Source: Belliella aquatica
Lineage (GTDB): Bacteria > Bacteroidota > Bacteroidia > Cytophagales > Cyclobacteriaceae
Direction: 5' to 3'
Length of the DNA stretch: 64,000 bases
Assembly (NCBI RefSeq): GCF_014637795.1
Contig: NZ_BMFD01000001.1
Span: forward strand, 290,523 to 354,522
The translations under genes and the position numbers were made by a program. Below are positions 44,777 to 53,343 of this stretch, in pieces; the stretch's first letter is position 1; every line of letters begins with the position of its first letter. Below the pieces are notes generated by a model that did not search any database, was not told the DNA's origin, and saw only the letters and a program-made list of their open reading frames with translations.

Positions 44777-45280
44777 TTATGCTATTTTGAGCTTTAGTTC
44801 GCCTTTTCTCTTGACAATTTTTAAATCAAAGTATTGATTGATAAATGCTTTGCATTGATTTTCTGACCACTCTGCTCTTGAATCCGTATCAAAAAGTACA
44901 GTCATACGAAGCATTGTCTTCACATATTGTTCATGCTGTCCAAGTTCTCTGATCCAGTCGGTTAATTGACCTGTCCAATCTTCTTGGAACTTATCCAAAT
45001 GTGTTCTTCCATCAAAAAGTAATTCCAATTGATTAGAGCCAAACTTATATCTATAAACTCCGCAAAGTTGGTGATAGATGACTTTTAATCTATCCTTAGG
45101 AAAATCATGCGCATCCAAGATTTGATTGAAAGTATTGTCCATCAACATCAATGGATTATAAAGCACCGTGTATGATCTCTTCAATTCAAAAACCATCAAT
45201 TCAAGCATTCTATCTTCCATGGCAGTTTGCGCCTGTCTTAGAATATAGTTTTTGTCTAAAGGAAAGAGTTTCTGAATCAT
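44777..45280 (-). CDS. Uncharacterised protein
   Basis: This 167-residue soluble, mainly helical protein starts MIQKLFPLDKNYILRQAQTAMEDRML. A central LYNPLMLMDNTFNQILDAHDFPKDR and an EDWTGQLTDWIRELGQHEQYVKTML segment follow, then a basic C-terminus. No motif, signal or membrane segment is seen and no family is recognised. It lies 86 bases downstream of lutC but has its own upstream gap, so membership of the lactate operon is uncertain. Confidence 0.7.
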   Translation of the reverse strand: MIQKLFPLDKNYILRQAQTAMEDRMLELMVFELKRSYTVLYNPLMLMDNTFNQILDAHDFPKDRLKVIYHQLCGVYRYKFGSNQLELLFDGRTHLDKFQEDWTGQLTDWIRELGQHEQYVKTMLRMTVLFDTDSRAEWSENQCKAFINQYFDLKIVKRKGELKLKIA

Positions 45281-45366
45281 TGCTCAATTAAATATTTTGC
45301 AAAATACGTGATTCTTGTAGATAATTAAAACAAAAGGCTTGAATTGTGCAGGTTAAAAATATTTAA

Positions 45367-45963
45367 TCAGGTTAATATGCCTTTTTCTTTCTCTTTGCCT
45401 AGCATCACTACTCTCAAGCTTTTTGCTCCATGTGCACCGATCACAAGGGATTGTTCAATATCTGCAGTTTTTGATGGACCTGCTATGAATACGCCAAAGC
45501 CTGAATATTCTTGACCGATGCGGCTGTAAGCTTCGTGCATGTTTGATACGATTGATTTTTGATCCAATACAATGATCAGATGCTCTGTTATAAATGGTAA
45601 AACACGATGTGCGAGTACAGTGTCATCCAGCCAAATAGCTCCATTTTCTGCTACACCAAAATGCCCTCTAACGACTGCTAGATCAAGGTTTCTGAAATCA
45701 TGAGGATCCTCAGGAAGGTCACAATTGCTGTAAGTTGCATATTGATCTAAAGGTGTATAAATATTGATATAACCTCCAGATTGAAGGCTATCTATTAACT
45801 CATCTTCTGAAATTACCTCTCCCTTATTCGAAAGTATTGCTTGCTTGAAACTATCTAAAAGATCACCTTCAATACCAAATATTGGAATTCCGAAAAGCTC
45901 AGATTTTGGAAGTTTTAGCTTCCTGATTTCGCTAAGGATATGTTCTCTACTATTCATTGCCAT
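45367..45963 (-). CDS. lutC: Lactate utilisation protein C (LUD domain)
   Basis: This 198-residue LutC/YkgG-family protein is one of the three subunits that oxidise L-lactate to pyruvate. Visible motifs are DLAVVRGHFGVAENGAIWL and IAGPSKTADIEQSLVIGAHG, the LUD-domain signature. Its start overlaps the lutB stop by 14 bases, so translation is coupled. It is the last gene of lutABC. Confidence 0.93.
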   Translation of the reverse strand: MAMNSREHILSEIRKLKLPKSELFGIPIFGIEGDLLDSFKQAILSNKGEVISEDELIDSLQSGGYINIYTPLDQYATYSNCDLPEDPHDFRNLDLAVVRGHFGVAENGAIWLDDTVLAHRVLPFITEHLIIVLDQKSIVSNMHEAYSRIGQEYSGFGVFIAGPSKTADIEQSLVIGAHGAKSLRVVMLGKEKEKGILT

Positions 45964-47314
45964 TGTTTTTGTACCAGTCTTTGAAAGATTGCTTGGGTAA
46001 TTCAGGAAGGTCTCTTTCCTTGCCCCAGGTATTCAGATTGCTGTAAGTGACGCTTTCTGGAAGGATTTTGAGGCTTCCTCGCATGATTTGTCCGCTAAGC
46101 TTATATGCATAAGGGGTGGAAAATATTCCATTGGCAATTTTCATAGCAATGCTTTTGGCATTGATAGAAGATTGAGCTTTGGTGATTTCCTGTCTCCATT
46201 CGTACAGTTGCTCGTGGATATTAATTTTGACCGGACAGACATCGGAGCAGGAGCCACAAAGCGTGGAAGCAAAAGGTAAAGAACTGTGTTTTTTGAGATC
46301 TATTCCTGGCGAAAGTATCGATCCGATCGGTCCAGGGACTACACTGTCATAGGAGTATCCACCACTTCTTCGATAGATTGGGCAAGTATTCATACATGCT
46401 CCACATCGAATGCATTTGAGTGAATTTCTGAACTTCTCTCTTCCCAGCTGCTTGGTTCTGCCATTATCCAAAAGAATGATATGAATCTCTTTTCCCTCGG
46501 AGGGACTTCTAAAGTGGGAATTGTAATTGGTGATGCTTTGCCCCGTGGCAGAGCGAGCGAGCAAGCGGAGAAACACACCCAAGTGTTCTCTCTTAGGGAT
46601 CAATTTCTCAATCCCCATACAAGCGATGTGCGTGTCAGCCAGATGCACACCCATATCTGCATTTCCTTCATTGGTGCAGACTACAAACTCCCCTGTTTCG
46701 GCAACACCAAAATTGACTCCTGTAATGGCAACTTTAGCAGCGAGGAATTTTTCTCGAAGGTGTTTCCTTGCTGCTTGTGTTAGGTAATAAGGATCATTAT
46801 TCCCTTTTTCTGTTTGGAGTTTTTCATGGAAAATCTCCGAAATATGTTCTTTTTTGAGGTGGATTGCTGGCAGAACGATATGGCTTGGTGGCTGATTGAG
46901 GAACTGTACAATCCGCTCTCCCAAATCTGTATCGACGACTTCCACACCATTTTCTTCCAAATATGGATTCAGGTGACATTCCTCTGTCAAAATGGACTTA
47001 CTTTTGACAATGGCCTTGCAGTCTTTCTCTTTCAAGATAGAAAGGACAATTTGATTGTGTTCCTCTGCATCTTTTGCCCAATGGATTTTTATGCCATTTT
47101 TGATCGCATTTTTCTCAAACTCCACAAGGTAGGAATCGAGGTTGCTGAGAACATTATCTTTGATACTGGATGCCAATTCCCTCAGGTTTTCCCATTCTGG
47201 AATGCCTTTGCTCGATGTATCACGCTTATCCCGGACAAACCACAAGGTCTCGTCATGCCATTTGGCATTTGATTTATCTTCTAGAAATTTTGCTGCTTGG
47301 ATAGGATGACTCAT
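45950..47314 (-). CDS. lutB: Lactate utilisation iron-sulfur protein B
   Basis: This 454-residue protein has an N-terminal LUD domain (about 60-290, with ITGVNFGVAETGEFVVCTNEG) and two 4Fe-4S motifs, CIRCGACMNTCPIYR and CGSCSDVCPVKI, then a short C-terminal tail region (PESVTYSNLNTWGKERDLPE). This is the electron-transfer subunit of LutABC. The ATG overlaps the lutA stop in an ATGA. Confidence 0.95.
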   Translation of the reverse strand: MSHPIQAAKFLEDKSNAKWHDETLWFVRDKRDTSSKGIPEWENLRELASSIKDNVLSNLDSYLVEFEKNAIKNGIKIHWAKDAEEHNQIVLSILKEKDCKAIVKSKSILTEECHLNPYLEENGVEVVDTDLGERIVQFLNQPPSHIVLPAIHLKKEHISEIFHEKLQTEKGNNDPYYLTQAARKHLREKFLAAKVAITGVNFGVAETGEFVVCTNEGNADMGVHLADTHIACMGIEKLIPKREHLGVFLRLLARSATGQSITNYNSHFRSPSEGKEIHIILLDNGRTKQLGREKFRNSLKCIRCGACMNTCPIYRRSGGYSYDSVVPGPIGSILSPGIDLKKHSSLPFASTLCGSCSDVCPVKINIHEQLYEWRQEITKAQSSINAKSIAMKIANGIFSTPYAYKLSGQIMRGSLKILPESVTYSNLNTWGKERDLPELPKQSFKDWYKNNGNE

Positions 47315-48066
47315 AGCATGGCCTCGTTTAGTACTTCTGCAATATGTTTGAACTGTATGGATTGCTTGTTTCGGGAAGCAATTCCTGAAAGGTGCATGAT
47401 GCAGGACATGTCCCCCCCGATGATGATTTCTGCTTCTTTGCTGATATGGTCTTGGAGTCGGTCTTTTCCCATTTGGATGGAAAGAGCTTCTTCAGTCACT
47501 GCAAATGTTCCCCCAAAACCACAGCATTCGTCTTTTCTACTTAATTCTACCCATTCCAAACCTTCAAAATTTGCGAGAAGCTCTTTGGCTTTATTGAAAA
47601 CGGGCTGATTAAGTTCGCTTGATGATGCCAACCTTAGGCCCCTCTGACCGTGGCAACTTGAATGGAATCCCACTCGATGGGGATAGCTTCCTTTGATATC
47701 GGTGATTTTAAGAATGTCGGTGATAAATTCAGTCAGTTCATAGACTCTCTGCTGAATATCTTTTTGATTGTTCTCTTTTCCTTCGATACTAGGAGCATGG
47801 TCTCTGACGTGGTGGACACAGCTTCCAGAAGGACAGACGATATAATCATAGCTTTCGAACGTGTCCAAAAAATGCTGGGTCGTAGCAACAGTATCCCTTT
47901 CATACCCTGCATTGGCCATGGGCTGACCACAGCAGGTTTGGTTCATGGGATAACTCACCTCACAGCCTAATTTCCTCAGCAATTCCAACGTCGCAATGGC
48001 AACTTTAGGATAAAACTGATCTACGTAGCAAGGGATAAAGAGTCCAACTTTTTTGTTTAATGACAT
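47311..48066 (-). CDS. lutA: Lactate utilisation Fe-S oxidoreductase A
   Basis: This 251-residue CCG-domain protein has two cysteine-rich repeats, MNQTCCGQPMANAGYERD and ELSRKDECCGFGGTFA, each with an upstream Cys (IPCYVDQFYP, GFHSSCHGQRG). It is homologous to the GlpC/heterodisulfide-reductase type. It starts 20 bases after the rhamnulokinase stop, which ties lactate oxidation to rhamnose breakdown in one transcript (inference from spacing). Confidence 0.95.
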   Translation of the reverse strand: MSLNKKVGLFIPCYVDQFYPKVAIATLELLRKLGCEVSYPMNQTCCGQPMANAGYERDTVATTQHFLDTFESYDYIVCPSGSCVHHVRDHAPSIEGKENNQKDIQQRVYELTEFITDILKITDIKGSYPHRVGFHSSCHGQRGLRLASSSELNQPVFNKAKELLANFEGLEWVELSRKDECCGFGGTFAVTEEALSIQMGKDRLQDHISKEAEIIIGGDMSCIMHLSGIASRNKQSIQFKHIAEVLNEAML

Positions 48067-48086
48067 ATTTTTAAGCTATACTAATC

Positions 48087-49436
48087 CTAAGATCGCTGTA
48101 ATTTTTCATTTGATACTTGTATTTGATTTACCAAAATCGCAGCACCGAGTGCCGTTCCCAAGGCAAAATCTGTTGTCTCTACGCTGATGGTTGGGAGTTT
48201 TTGGCGGAGCATTTCTACAAACATTTCATTGGCATTGAAACCACCATCGATATATAACTTCTTAACAGAAGTGTCTGCAAGGACTAATTGAAGTGATGCC
48301 ACTTGAAGTTCGGTGAGCTCGTCCAAGAAGCAGTAATAGGCCTCTTCAAAGGAATCAAACTGTGAAAAATCATTTTTCTCAGCCTGTGATATTCCATAAA
48401 CTTCCGGTTTTAGATATTCGAAACGGAATTTCTTGGCTTTCCTAGCCTTTGTTTTTGCGTAATGGATAGGATCGAATTTCAAAGCCTTGTAATATCCTTT
48501 TTCTAACTTGAAATATTCGTAAAGCTTCTCGATTTGGTGTTTGTGTTCTTCACCGATAAAAAGTCGACTAATCTTGATAGGCTGCCCGTGGATTCCGATG
48601 AAATGTAGACAGTCTTTCTCCAATTCATCCAAAGTCAATTCCTCACTGTTGAAAGGATTGATACTGATGGCCCAGGTTCCTGTAGATAAAAGGGCAAAAG
48701 GTTCTTCATTACTAATCAAGTACGGCAAGAGTGCAGATGAAGAATCATGAACACCCACACCAACAGACATGGACTGCTTGCGAAAGGAAATAGGGAAAGT
48801 CTCTGCCGAATCCACTGCTCTAGGCAAATACTTCAAAAGATCTTCTTTTTCTAGCCATTGATGATAGCTGTTGTTTTTGAAATCCCATAGACCGGTGTGA
48901 CAACCGATACTTGTGTAATCTGAGACCATTTTACCTGTAAACAAATAACTCAGATACTGAGGAAGATGTAGCGTATTGTGGATTTTTTTGAATAATTCAG
49001 GTTTGCGGTATTTGAGCCAATAAAGTTGTAAACCCGAGTTGATCATGCCTAAGGCAGGTGAGGATGTTTCCTGGCAGAAATTTTCCTGTGGGCCATATTT
49101 GTTATAGAAATCCTCTAAAAGATCCTTGGGATATTCTTTTGTGTAATTGTACAAGGGTGTGATCGGGTCTCCCTCTCTATCCAAATGAACAAGTGATGCT
49201 CCGTAGGTTGTAAAATTGAGTTTTCTAATATTAAATTCCTCCAATGCCAATGCATGGGTAAGGGTAGCTTTAATCCAATTTGTCAACTCTTTGATTGATT
49301 CACAAGCGTCACCATCCTCATCCTTTATGTATTCCAGACGATGATATACTTTATATACCTCTTTGAGATTTGCATCAAAGAGAAAGAACTTCTTATTGGT
49401 TTTCCCTATATCAAATATGGCAGTAACAGGTATCAT
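48087..49436 (-). CDS. rhaB: L-rhamnulokinase (FGGY family)
   Basis: This 449-residue sugar kinase has phosphate-1 motif FDIGKTNKKFFLFD, phosphate-2 motif LLSTGTWAISINPF and the C-terminal adenosine motif LYIDGGFNANEMFVEML. The family alone does not fix the sugar. Placement between RhaI and LutABC, in a locus with RhaM and RhaD, supports phosphorylation of L-rhamnulose at O1. It is separated from the isomerase gene by 162 bases that hold two hairpins. Confidence 0.85.
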   Translation of the reverse strand: MIPVTAIFDIGKTNKKFFLFDANLKEVYKVYHRLEYIKDEDGDACESIKELTNWIKATLTHALALEEFNIRKLNFTTYGASLVHLDREGDPITPLYNYTKEYPKDLLEDFYNKYGPQENFCQETSSPALGMINSGLQLYWLKYRKPELFKKIHNTLHLPQYLSYLFTGKMVSDYTSIGCHTGLWDFKNNSYHQWLEKEDLLKYLPRAVDSAETFPISFRKQSMSVGVGVHDSSSALLPYLISNEEPFALLSTGTWAISINPFNSEELTLDELEKDCLHFIGIHGQPIKISRLFIGEEHKHQIEKLYEYFKLEKGYYKALKFDPIHYAKTKARKAKKFRFEYLKPEVYGISQAEKNDFSQFDSFEEAYYCFLDELTELQVASLQLVLADTSVKKLYIDGGFNANEMFVEMLRQKLPTISVETTDFALGTALGAAILVNQIQVSNEKLQRS

Positions 49437-49464
49437 TAGAGCTTATTTAAATTTTGTTTTTGAA

Positions 49465-49536
49465 GCCGAGATTGATGCATCTTTCGTTCAATCGAGGCTC
49501 GTTTTTGGGGTCGTAGCACCGCTACATCCCCGAAAA
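49465..49536. repeat. Double hairpin between rhaI and rhaB
   Basis: Hairpin 1: GCCGAGATTGA (49465-49475) with TTCAATCGAGGC (49487-49498). Hairpin 2: TTTTTGGGGTCGTAGC (49502-49517) with GCTACATCCCCGAAAA (49521-49536), 13 of 16 positions paired, loop ACC. The stretch is visibly richer in G+C than its surroundings and resembles a REP/BIME-type unit. It could also act as an RNA processing or attenuation element inside the operon. Confidence 0.5.
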
Positions 49537-49598
49537 TAGCCGAAGAGTGGGCGGAAGAGGCACAATCGCAGGCCAAAGGATAAAGTTTAAACAAGCTC

Positions 49599-50876
49599 TT
49601 ATAATCCGCTGGCTTTACTATCAGTTCCTCTCTCCTTGATCAGTTCATTTCTCACACCAACTTTTCGGTAGGCTTTTATTGGAGAGATTGCTCCTCCCAA
49701 CTGTCTGCTTGCTTCTGACACCAATGCCCTCACATCTGTTCTGTAGGCATCCTGCAAGATTTCTTGTGCTTTGGCGGTATCATGATTTTGCTGTGCTTCT
49801 TCCAAGGCTTTTTGATTGATGATCAAAGCTTGGGCATACGCTAGCTTGATGGCTTCCACAGACTGCAAGAGATCTTCCAAAGGATCTTTTACATTGTGAC
49901 TTGCATCGATCATCCATGAAAGTGATGGGTTATTGGTTTCTGCAAAACCTTGTGCCAATTCGTGGAAAATCAGGAACAGCTGATATGGTTTGATACTTCC
50001 TACAGTAAGGTCATCATCTCCATATTTGGAATCATTGAAATGGAATCCACCCAATTTTTCCTCTGTCATCAATGTCGCTACGATCTGTTCAATATTTGTA
50101 TTTGGCAAATGATGTCCAAGATCCACTAGTGTGTATGCCTTAGGCCCAAGCTTATTAGCCAACAAAAAGGAAGTACCCCAATCTTGGATCACAGTGCTGT
50201 AGAAATTTGGCTCGTAAGGCTTGTATTCTACCAATATTTTCCAATCTGAAGGAAGGTACTCGTATATGGAGCTTAGTGAATCATGCGTATTGGCTAATGC
50301 TTTTCTGATACTATGTTGTCCTGGAAAGCTTGATCCATCTGCAAGCCACACTGTCAACGCTTTGGAGCCAAGTTTTTCACCAATTTTGATGACTTCTTTG
50401 TTGTGCTCTACTGCCAGTTCCCTTACAGCTTTGTCTGAATTAGCCAAAGAACCGTATTTGTAGGACACTTTTTGTCCAGCTTGGTCTTGAAAAGTATTGG
50501 AATTGACTGCGTCAAAATTGATGTTGAGATCCTTAGCGATCTGCCTGATAGCTTCATAGTCTTGGGGAATATCCCAAGGGATGTGAAGTGATACGGCGTT
50601 GCTTGATTTATTGAGTGCGTGGATGATTCCGATGTCCTGAATCTTCTGAATCAAATCAGCTGGCTCGCCTGCACCTGAAAAACGTCCGAATCTAGTCCCT
50701 CCAGCACCAAGTGCCCATGATGGTATAGCAATTTGCAATGCCTTGATTTTTTCAACGACCAAATTTACATCTACACCTTTATCGGAAAGCTGATTGGATA
50801 AAAAATCGAAAGATTCCATGTGATTCTTTTTCAAATCAGCATTGGAATTCTCTATATGGCTTTGTGTGATTTTCAT
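49599..50876 (-). CDS. rhaI: L-rhamnose isomerase (RhaI type)
   Basis: This 425-residue TIM-barrel isomerase converts L-rhamnose to L-rhamnulose. It is of the RhaI type (Pseudomonas stutzeri-like), not E. coli RhaA. Visible features are IAIPSWALGAGGTRFGRF near the N-terminus, KILVEYKPYEPNFYST, YTLVDLGHHLP and GFHFNDSKYGDDD, which hold the Glu, Asp and His ligands of the metal site. The promoter must lie in the 273-base gap upstream, beyond the terminator of the aldolase gene. Confidence 0.93.
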   Translation of the reverse strand: MKITQSHIENSNADLKKNHMESFDFLSNQLSDKGVDVNLVVEKIKALQIAIPSWALGAGGTRFGRFSGAGEPADLIQKIQDIGIIHALNKSSNAVSLHIPWDIPQDYEAIRQIAKDLNINFDAVNSNTFQDQAGQKVSYKYGSLANSDKAVRELAVEHNKEVIKIGEKLGSKALTVWLADGSSFPGQHSIRKALANTHDSLSSIYEYLPSDWKILVEYKPYEPNFYSTVIQDWGTSFLLANKLGPKAYTLVDLGHHLPNTNIEQIVATLMTEEKLGGFHFNDSKYGDDDLTVGSIKPYQLFLIFHELAQGFAETNNPSLSWMIDASHNVKDPLEDLLQSVEAIKLAYAQALIINQKALEEAQQNHDTAKAQEILQDAYRTDVRALVSEASRQLGGAISPIKAYRKVGVRNELIKERGTDSKASGL

Positions 50877-50976
50877 TTTTGGGAATAATTAAATAATGTG
50901 TGTATTCGCTTTATTATCAATGGCTAAACAAAATGATATATTTCAAATCAATTGATGCACCGATAACTTATCGACT

Positions 50977-50997
50977 AATAACCAATAACCAATAACG
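50977..50997. repeat. Tandem heptamer (AATAACC) x 3
   Basis: Three consecutive copies of AATAACC (the last ending in G) lie in the rhaI upstream region. Simple repeats of this kind can vary in copy number and, from this position, could affect rhaI expression. No function is shown. Confidence 0.5.
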
Positions 50998-51065
50998 ATT
51001 ATCCGCTTGTACTAACCTTTTGATTTGGCTTTTGATGTTATTGCAGATAATCATATTAGATAAAT

Positions 51066-51121
51066 AAAAACCTTCCAGGTTTAGACTAAAGTATTGCCTA
51101 ATTTAGAAAAAACCTGAAAGG
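51066..51121 (-). terminator. Terminator of the rhaD transcript
   Basis: CCTTCCAGGTTT (51071-51082) pairs with AAACCTGAAAGG (51110-51121) at 11 of 12 positions, and inner CTAAA/TTTAG words extend the stem. On the minus strand the hairpin is followed by TTTTTA. It separates rhaD from rhaI-rhaB-lutABC, which must have its own promoter. Confidence 0.75.
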
Positions 51122-51149
51122 AATTTGAGTATTAATAGGTTTGAGGTAA

Positions 51150-53258
51150 TTATCTTACAAATGCGGCAGCTACTCCGCCATCCACATTAAGGATATTTCC
51201 GGTGCTTTTGGATAAAATTCCACCTACAAAAGCGAAAACGCCATTTGCTATATCTTCTGTACTGATGATTTCATTCAACAATGTTCTTTTTGCATAATGA
51301 GCAGGCAATTCTTCTACAGAAATACCATAAGCTTTCGCTCTTCCCTCAGCCCATTTGCCTTCCCAGATTTTTGATCCTTCGATCACGGCATCAGGATTCA
51401 CCACATTCACGCGGATTTTGTCAGGTCCCAATTCTGCTGCCAACAACCTTGACATATGAACTTGAGCTGCTTTCGCAGTTCCGTATCCTACATTGTTTGG
51501 TCCAGATACGAGGGCATTTTTAGAAGCAATGTTGATAATATCTCCACCAAGACCTTGTGCTCTTAGTATTTTTACACCTTCTTGACTCACTTTGAATTGG
51601 CCCTTTACAAGGACATCATTCAGCAAATCCCAATCAGCTTCTGAAGTTTCTGTCAAAGGTTTGCTGATAGCAAGACCTGCACAGTTCACGACAATATCCA
51701 CACCACCGAATGCTAGGTTTGCGGCTTTGAAGGCAGAAGTTATTGTGTCATTTTCCAATACATTCAATTTTGTCTGGATAGCTGTATCTTTTCCAAAATC
51801 CTTCACGGCTTCTTCCAATCTGTCACCGTCAAGATCTGTCAAGACCACACAAGCACCTTCTTTGGCTAACTTGTCTGCGATTGCTTTTCCGATACCTCCT
51901 GCACTTCCTGTAATCAAGGCTACTTTCCTTGACAAAGGCTGCTCTTTTGGCATTCTTTGAAGCTTTGCTTCTTCCAATAACCAATATTCGATATCAAAAG
52001 CTTCCTGCAATGGCAAAGAAACATATTCTGATACTGCTTCAGCACCACGCATTACGTTGATTGCGTTGATATAGAATTCAGAAGCTACTCTTGAAGTTTG
52101 TTTGTTTTTTGCATAGGAAAACAAACCAACACCAGGCCATAAAATGATCACTGGATTTGGATCACGCATTGCTGGACTGTTGGATCTTTTGTGCTTTTCG
52201 TAGTAGTCCTTGTAGCCTTCTCTGTATGTAGCAAACAACTTGCTGATGTGCTCTTTGATGGTACCCAAGTCGCTTAGGTCTTGGTCGGCAGGAATGTCTA
52301 GTACAAGAGGGGCGATTTTGGTTCTCAAAAAGTGATCTGGGCATGAAGTCCCCAAAGGTGCCAATTTTCCCAAATCATTGGAGTTGATAAATTGTAAAAC
52401 AGTATCTGAGTCACTGAACGTACCGACCATTCTGTCGTAGCTGGAAGCAAGACCTCTCAACAATGGAGAAATGATGGCTGCTTGGTCTTTTCTTTTGCTT
52501 GGCTCGAGTGATTCGATTTTTTGACCACCGAAAACAGGCCTCTTTTTACCATAGTTGTCTTCAAGGTATTGGGAAGCTTTTTCGATTACTTCAAGGCTGT
52601 TGATATAGCATTCATAAGCTGTGTCACCCCATGTGAAAAGTCCGTGGCCTCCAAGCATGATTCCTCTGATCCCTGGATTTTCGTCCAAAGCCTTTTTCAA
52701 TTGAAGACCTAAGTCAAAACCTGGTCTCTGCCAAGGAATCCAAGCGATTTGCCCATCAAAAAGCTCTTGCGTGATTTTTTCACCTTCTTTAGAAGCTGCA
52801 ATAGCAATGGCTGCATCTGGATGAAGGTGATCAATGTGTTTGAATGGCAAAAATGCATGAAGTGGTGTATCGATCGAAGGTGCTTTGGAGTCTAGATCGT
52901 AGATACAATGATTGAAAAGACCGACCATTTCATCTTCGAATTCTATTCCTTTGTATATGCCTTCCAAAGCTCTCAGCTTGTCAACATAAAGACCTGCAAG
53001 TCCTGATTTGGTCAATGTACCAATATCTCCACCTGAGCCCTTTACCCACATCACTTCTACTTCTTTTCCAGAAAGTGGATCTTTTTCATAAGTTTTACAG
53101 CTTGTGTTGCCACCGCCGTAGTTGGTGATTCGTAGATCTGCTCCAAGGATGTTAGATCTGTATATCAAAAGGGCAACTTCGTCATTGCCGAAAGAATTAG
53201 CTTTTTGCTCGTCCCAGAGATAAGAGACATGATTGAATTTTTGTTCCAAAATAGCCAT
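51150..53258 (-). CDS. rhaD: Bifunctional rhamnulose-1-phosphate aldolase / lactaldehyde dehydrogenase
   Basis: This roughly 702-residue fusion has two parts. The N-terminal class II aldolase (about 15-420) has RITNYGGGNTSCKTY, zinc-site His residues in DTPLHAFLPFKHIDHLHPD and LGGHGLFTWGD. The C-terminal short-chain dehydrogenase (about 435-700) has ITGSAGGIGKAIADKLA and the YGTAK catalytic motif. The first half splits L-rhamnulose 1-phosphate into DHAP and L-lactaldehyde; the second oxidises the aldehyde to L-lactate, the LutABC substrate. The frame opens 9 bases earlier (53267), but MAILEQKF at 53258 is the usual start. Confidence 0.94.
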   Translation of the reverse strand: MAILEQKFNHVSYLWDEQKANSFGNDEVALLIYRSNILGADLRITNYGGGNTSCKTYEKDPLSGKEVEVMWVKGSGGDIGTLTKSGLAGLYVDKLRALEGIYKGIEFEDEMVGLFNHCIYDLDSKAPSIDTPLHAFLPFKHIDHLHPDAAIAIAASKEGEKITQELFDGQIAWIPWQRPGFDLGLQLKKALDENPGIRGIMLGGHGLFTWGDTAYECYINSLEVIEKASQYLEDNYGKKRPVFGGQKIESLEPSKRKDQAAIISPLLRGLASSYDRMVGTFSDSDTVLQFINSNDLGKLAPLGTSCPDHFLRTKIAPLVLDIPADQDLSDLGTIKEHISKLFATYREGYKDYYEKHKRSNSPAMRDPNPVIILWPGVGLFSYAKNKQTSRVASEFYINAINVMRGAEAVSEYVSLPLQEAFDIEYWLLEEAKLQRMPKEQPLSRKVALITGSAGGIGKAIADKLAKEGACVVLTDLDGDRLEEAVKDFGKDTAIQTKLNVLENDTITSAFKAANLAFGGVDIVVNCAGLAISKPLTETSEADWDLLNDVLVKGQFKVSQEGVKILRAQGLGGDIINIASKNALVSGPNNVGYGTAKAAQVHMSRLLAAELGPDKIRVNVVNPDAVIEGSKIWEGKWAEGRAKAYGISVEELPAHYAKRTLLNEIISTEDIANGVFAFVGGILSKSTGNILNVDGGVAAAFVR

Positions 53259-53343
53259 GGTAAACAAGGTTTAAGTTATAAAAGGAAATTTATTCTATTA
53301 AATGGTAATTACTGTCCTGTTGTGTACTGTTGATTTTTACTTG

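Noticed and set aside
49465..49536. The double hairpin as a terminator of rhaI
   Set aside because: On the minus strand the AAAA/CCCC-rich side, not a U run, follows the main stem, and the kinase gene downstream needs the same transcript.
50977..50997. The AATAACC triplet as a CRISPR-like or phase-variation array
   Set aside because: Only three copies of seven bases without spacers; too little to call either, so listed only as a simple repeat.
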